From Aeoliella mucimassa (GTDB taxonomy: Bacteria; Planctomycetota; Planctomycetia; Pirellulales; Lacipirellulaceae): DNA of 64,000 nucleotides. Shown here piece after piece: positions 61,260-64,000 of this stretch; the first letter of the stretch is position 1, and the number at the start of each line of letters is the position of its first letter. The notes under the pieces are model-generated. The model made no database searches. It was not told where the DNA came from and worked only from the letters and a program-made list of their open reading frames with translations. A program made the translations under genes and the position numbers. The stretch lies in NCBI RefSeq assembly GCF_007748035.1, contig NZ_CP036278.1, forward strand, positions 4,960,001-5,024,000, in the 5' to 3' direction.

Positions 61260-61657
61260 ACAACCAGGCAGCCGTGCTACGACGCTTCGTGCGCGGCTGT
61301 GCCGGGTCGGTTCAATCGGGGTGTTATCGCTCGTGCACAGTGTGCGTCATCGCACGCGCGTGTCACTATAGCCCACACAACCGTGCCAGGCGGATCTCGA
61401 AACGCGATCTTCTCCATTCTCTCTCCGCTGTTTCTCTCGGCAATTAAGCGCACCGACTGCGCCGAAATCGGTTTTGCCGAATCCGGATACGTTTGGCATG
61501 CTTCCTGCAATAGGGAGCCACCACCAACACGGTTCGCGCGATGCCAACAGCGATGCGTGGTGGTTCGATAGGATTCATGAACTGCTCGTTCGCAGTTTCG
61601 GTTGCCACCCTCCATTGGCTTGCTGCCAGTACTGGAATAGGACTCAGGGAACTCATC
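61260..61657. other. Intergenic region upstream of the PQQ-like lipoprotein gene
   Basis: 398 bases. I see no gene, RNA element or strong terminator. An imperfect GGCAGCCG...CGGCTGTGCC hairpin just after the SRAP-like gene may end that transcript. Confidence 0.4.
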
Positions 61658-63118
61658 ATGACACGCCACGGTTGCGTAAGTCTGCTACTAGTCGCTATGC
61701 TGTGCCTCGTTGTCGGTTGCAAAGAGAAGGCATCCACCGAGCAAGCCAAGACAAACGACACACCGGCGGCGGGCTCTCCGGCAGGAGATACAGAGACAGG
61801 AGCGGTTGGCCAAGGATCGGCCCCCGCCGAAGAGCCCGCTCAGCCGGTTATCGCCCCCGAAGATCTTCCCACCCCGGTCGAGCTGACCGAAGACGACTGG
61901 CCCTGGTTCCGCGGCCAGCAGAACGATGCCAAGGTGCATAGTCAGGTGAAGCTGGCCCGCTCGTGGCCAGCCGAGGGTCCCCCCGTGTTGTGGGAAACCA
62001 CTGTGGGCGAAGGCTATTCGTCTCCCTCCGTGGTTGGCGACCGAGTCTATCTAAACGACTACAACGAAGAGACCAAAGAGTGGATGGTCCGCTGTCTGTC
62101 GTTCGACGATGGCGAGGAGCAGTGGACCTACAAGGTAAAGAAGGAGATTCGCCCAAACCACGGCATCACCCGCTCGGCACCAGCCACCGACGGCGGATTT
62201 GTGTTTGCCATCGATCCCAAGTGCGAGCTGCACTGCCTCGACGCCCGCAATGGCAACCTGATCTGGAAAAAGTTCCTTCCTAAGCTGTACGACAGCATGA
62301 TTCCCGCCTGGTACAACGGCCAATGCCCGCTGATCGAGGGCGATCGGGTGATTATCGCTGCCGGCGGCAAAGCACTGCTGGTAGCCTTCGATAAAGCAAC
62401 CGGCGAGCCGGTGTGGGAAACGCCCAACCCCGACCAGCAACTCATCACTCACTCGTCGGTGATGCCGGTCGAGCTCGATGGGGTTCGCCAGTACGCGTAC
62501 TACACCATGCAAGGCCTGGTCGGCATCGACGCCGAAACCGGCGCGATGCTCTGGCAGTTCCCCTGGAAGTTCAGCACCGCGGTCCCCACCACCCCACTAG
62601 CGCTCGGCGACGGCAAGTTCCTGGTCACCAGCAGCTATGGCGCCCGCACCGCGGTCTGCCAGGTAACTCACGACGGCGATACCTGGAAGGCCGAAGAGCT
62701 GCTATCGCTGGCTCCCCCGACCGACGGTTGGAACTCCGAAGTACACACCCCGATCGTCCACAACGGCAAAATCTACGGGGTCGGCAAGAAGAGCCGTGGC
62801 CTGTGGACTTGCCTCGATATGGAGTGCAATGAGGTGTGGAACAGCCGCCGGAAGTCGTTCGACCTCGGTGGCTACGTGCTCGCCGATGGCATGTTCTTCG
62901 CACTCGATGGCCGCTCCGGGGCGCTCCGCCTGATCGATGCCGAGGCCGACGAGTACCAGCAACTGGCCGAAGCCAAAATACTGAGTGGCCCCGACGTGTG
63001 GGCCCCGCCTGTGATTGTTCGCGGCAAGCTTCTGGTCCGCGACTTAGGCAAAATGCTGTGCTTGGATGTTCGTGAGCAAACCCTTGCGGCGGACACCAGC
63101 GATTCGAAGCTTCAATAG
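61658..63118 (+). CDS. PQQ-binding-like beta-propeller lipoprotein
   Basis: 486 residues from the ATG at 61658. A lipoprotein signal (SLLLVAMLCLVVGC) puts the lipidated Cys at about residue 21. A low-complexity linker (about 22-70) leads to WPWFRGQQNDAKVHSQ, the opening usual for planctomycete PQQ-like (outer membrane assembly BamB-like) propellers, with repeated blades (GLVGIDAETGAMLWQFPW, ALLVAFDKATGEPVWETPN). True PQQ binding is not shown. It ends 11 bases before the next propeller gene and may be co-transcribed. Confidence 0.88.
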   Translation: MTRHGCVSLLLVAMLCLVVGCKEKASTEQAKTNDTPAAGSPAGDTETGAVGQGSAPAEEPAQPVIAPEDLPTPVELTEDDWPWFRGQQNDAKVHSQVKLARSWPAEGPPVLWETTVGEGYSSPSVVGDRVYLNDYNEETKEWMVRCLSFDDGEEQWTYKVKKEIRPNHGITRSAPATDGGFVFAIDPKCELHCLDARNGNLIWKKFLPKLYDSMIPAWYNGQCPLIEGDRVIIAAGGKALLVAFDKATGEPVWETPNPDQQLITHSSVMPVELDGVRQYAYYTMQGLVGIDAETGAMLWQFPWKFSTAVPTTPLALGDGKFLVTSSYGARTAVCQVTHDGDTWKAEELLSLAPPTDGWNSEVHTPIVHNGKIYGVGKKSRGLWTCLDMECNEVWNSRRKSFDLGGYVLADGMFFALDGRSGALRLIDAEADEYQQLAEAKILSGPDVWAPPVIVRGKLLVRDLGKMLCLDVREQTLAADTSDSKLQ

Positions 63119-63129
63119 ATGAACCTGCT

Positions 63130-63969
63130 ATGAGATTTACCCATCACAAGTCGCTAACCATCGAACAGGGCAGCCGGGTGCTGTTCGAAATGAGACTCGC
63201 CGGCATCGCAGTCGATCCCGACGATCGACTACTGGCCGTCGGCGACGATCATATCAAGCAGTTCTCCGATACCGGTGAGCTGGAGCAACAGATCCCGCTG
63301 CCAGGTCTGGGATGGTGCGTGCTGGCGGAAGACGACGCGCTGTGGGTCGGCATGGATGGCGCGCTATTCCAGCTCGACCGAGAGGGCAAGCGGATTCGCA
63401 CCATTCGCAACAATCAGCTAGGGCGAATCACGTCGATCGCCGCGGTGGGCGATCACCTGCTGCTGGCCGATGCCACGAATCGCACGATTCACGAGTTTAC
63501 CCGCGACGGTAAATACCTCGGCGAAGTCGGCACCAAGGCGAACACTCGCGGCTACATGATTCCCAACGGGCTGCTCGACCTGTGCAGCGAGGCCAGCACC
63601 GAAACGCTGCTTGTTGCCCATCCGCAGAAGCATCGCATCGAGCGCTTCAACGACGCTGGCGAGCTGATCGACAAGTGGGGCAAGTTCGGCATGCACTCGC
63701 CGGCCGATTTTGGCGGCTGCTGCAACCCGACGAACATCGCCGTGGCGGCCGACGGCGTGATCGCTGTCAGCGAGAAGGCCCCGCCCCGCGTCAAGTTTTA
63801 CAGTAGCGTCGGCGAGTACCTGACGCTCATCGAATCGCCATTGTTCAATCCCAACACGGCGAACATCGACCTGGCTTTCGACTCCACTGGCAATCTCTAC
63901 GTAAGCGACCCAGCCCGTCGAGCCATCGAACTGTTCTCGCTAGTTGCGGAGGAAGTCGCCATCCCATGA
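63130..63969 (+). CDS. NHL-type beta-propeller protein
   Basis: 279 residues with about six repeated strand units (LAGIAVDPDDRLLAVGDDHIKQFSDTGELEQQI; ITSIAAVGDHLLLADATNRTIHEFTRDGKYLGEVG; NIDLAFDSTGNLYVSDPARRAIELFS), the NHL/SMP-30 six-bladed pattern. No signal peptide is visible. It shares four bases (ATGA) with the next gene, so the two are translationally coupled. Cys-Cys in FGGCCNPTNIAV may be functional or structural. Function unknown. Confidence 0.8.
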   Translation: MRFTHHKSLTIEQGSRVLFEMRLAGIAVDPDDRLLAVGDDHIKQFSDTGELEQQIPLPGLGWCVLAEDDALWVGMDGALFQLDREGKRIRTIRNNQLGRITSIAAVGDHLLLADATNRTIHEFTRDGKYLGEVGTKANTRGYMIPNGLLDLCSEASTETLLVAHPQKHRIERFNDAGELIDKWGKFGMHSPADFGGCCNPTNIAVAADGVIAVSEKAPPRVKFYSSVGEYLTLIESPLFNPNTANIDLAFDSTGNLYVSDPARRAIELFSLVAEEVAIP

Positions 63970-64000
63970 GCGAAACCAATCGTCGTACGTTCCTCCAACG
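63966..64000 (+). CDS. Start of a Tat-exported protein, cut by the window end
   Basis: The ATG overlaps the previous stop (ATGA). The visible codons give MSETNRRTFLQ, a twin-arginine signal start (RRTFLQ). The product is likely exported folded, often with a bound cofactor, but the family cannot be told. Confidence 0.6.
   Translation, partial: MSETNRRTFLQ

Overview
The window reads as chromosomal DNA of a planctomycete, most likely order Pirellulales. The signs are GC-rich genes with an SLA1 homology domain 1 (SHD1) protein, a DUF1598 protein, a small arginine-rich DUF6800-like protein, a PEP-CTERM protein, a Tat-exported Gfo/Idh/MocA oxidoreductase and a PQQ-type propeller lipoprotein. Species cannot be named from this sequence. 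I saw no prophage, insertion sequence, CRISPR array, rRNA or tRNA. The accessory content is three small toxin-antitoxin-like pairs and a family of palindromic intergenic repeats.

Layout. 1-4.5 kb: a gene tail, a membrane-anchored P-loop NTPase, a small hypothetical, a first toxin-antitoxin pair and a sigma54 response regulator. 4.8-10.7 kb, plus strand: a phosphofructokinase-family enzyme with an unusual nucleotide site, an aldo/keto reductase, acetyl-CoA synthetase and an outer-membrane-type barrel protein. 10.7-14.2 kb: repeat copy A, a secreted SHD1 protein built on 36-residue repeats, and a prepilin-like protein. 14.4-21.3 kb, minus strand, housekeeping: coaB, coaC, rpoZ, gmk, yicC, secG, tpiA, aroF, pheA. 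21.7-27.4 kb, plus strand: dnaK, a second toxin-antitoxin pair and clpB. 27.4-29.1 kb: a DUF6800-like protein, a peroxiredoxin-like protein and a zinc-ribbon protein.

29.2-35.8 kb, minus strand, is a catabolic block. LutA, LutB and LutC (lactate oxidation) are followed by a short HglS-type DUF1338 enzyme, a lysine 6-dehydrogenase-like enzyme and an ALDH7-type aminoadipate semialdehyde dehydrogenase. Together the last three supply most of a lysine to 2-oxoadipate to D-2-hydroxyglutarate route. 35.8-45.6 kb: an HTTM-DCC membrane fusion, slyX, gltD, gltB and a LysR regulator. 46-51.5 kb: an exported GH2 beta-galactosidase, rdgB, repeat copy B and an acyl desaturase. 52-59.4 kb: a PEP-CTERM protein, an M20 amidohydrolase, a DUF1598 protein, a DUF433/DUF5615 pair, ApbE and a Gfo/Idh/MocA protein.

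59.5-61.3 kb holds the most interesting locus. A near-consensus sigma70 promoter has a GAAC-N4-GTTC SOS-type box in its spacer and seems to start a leaderless mRNA. That mRNA encodes a Y-family DNA polymerase and a reduced SRAP (HMCES/YedK)-like protein. 61.6-64 kb: a PQQ-like propeller lipoprotein, an NHL-type propeller and the start of a Tat-exported protein.

The second main novelty is a 223-bp repeat present in two collinear copies, both in gaps between convergent genes, plus a solitary unit. It is built from inverted copies of TAGATTCCCA, and a second short motif around GTGGCCATTT lies nearby at all three sites.
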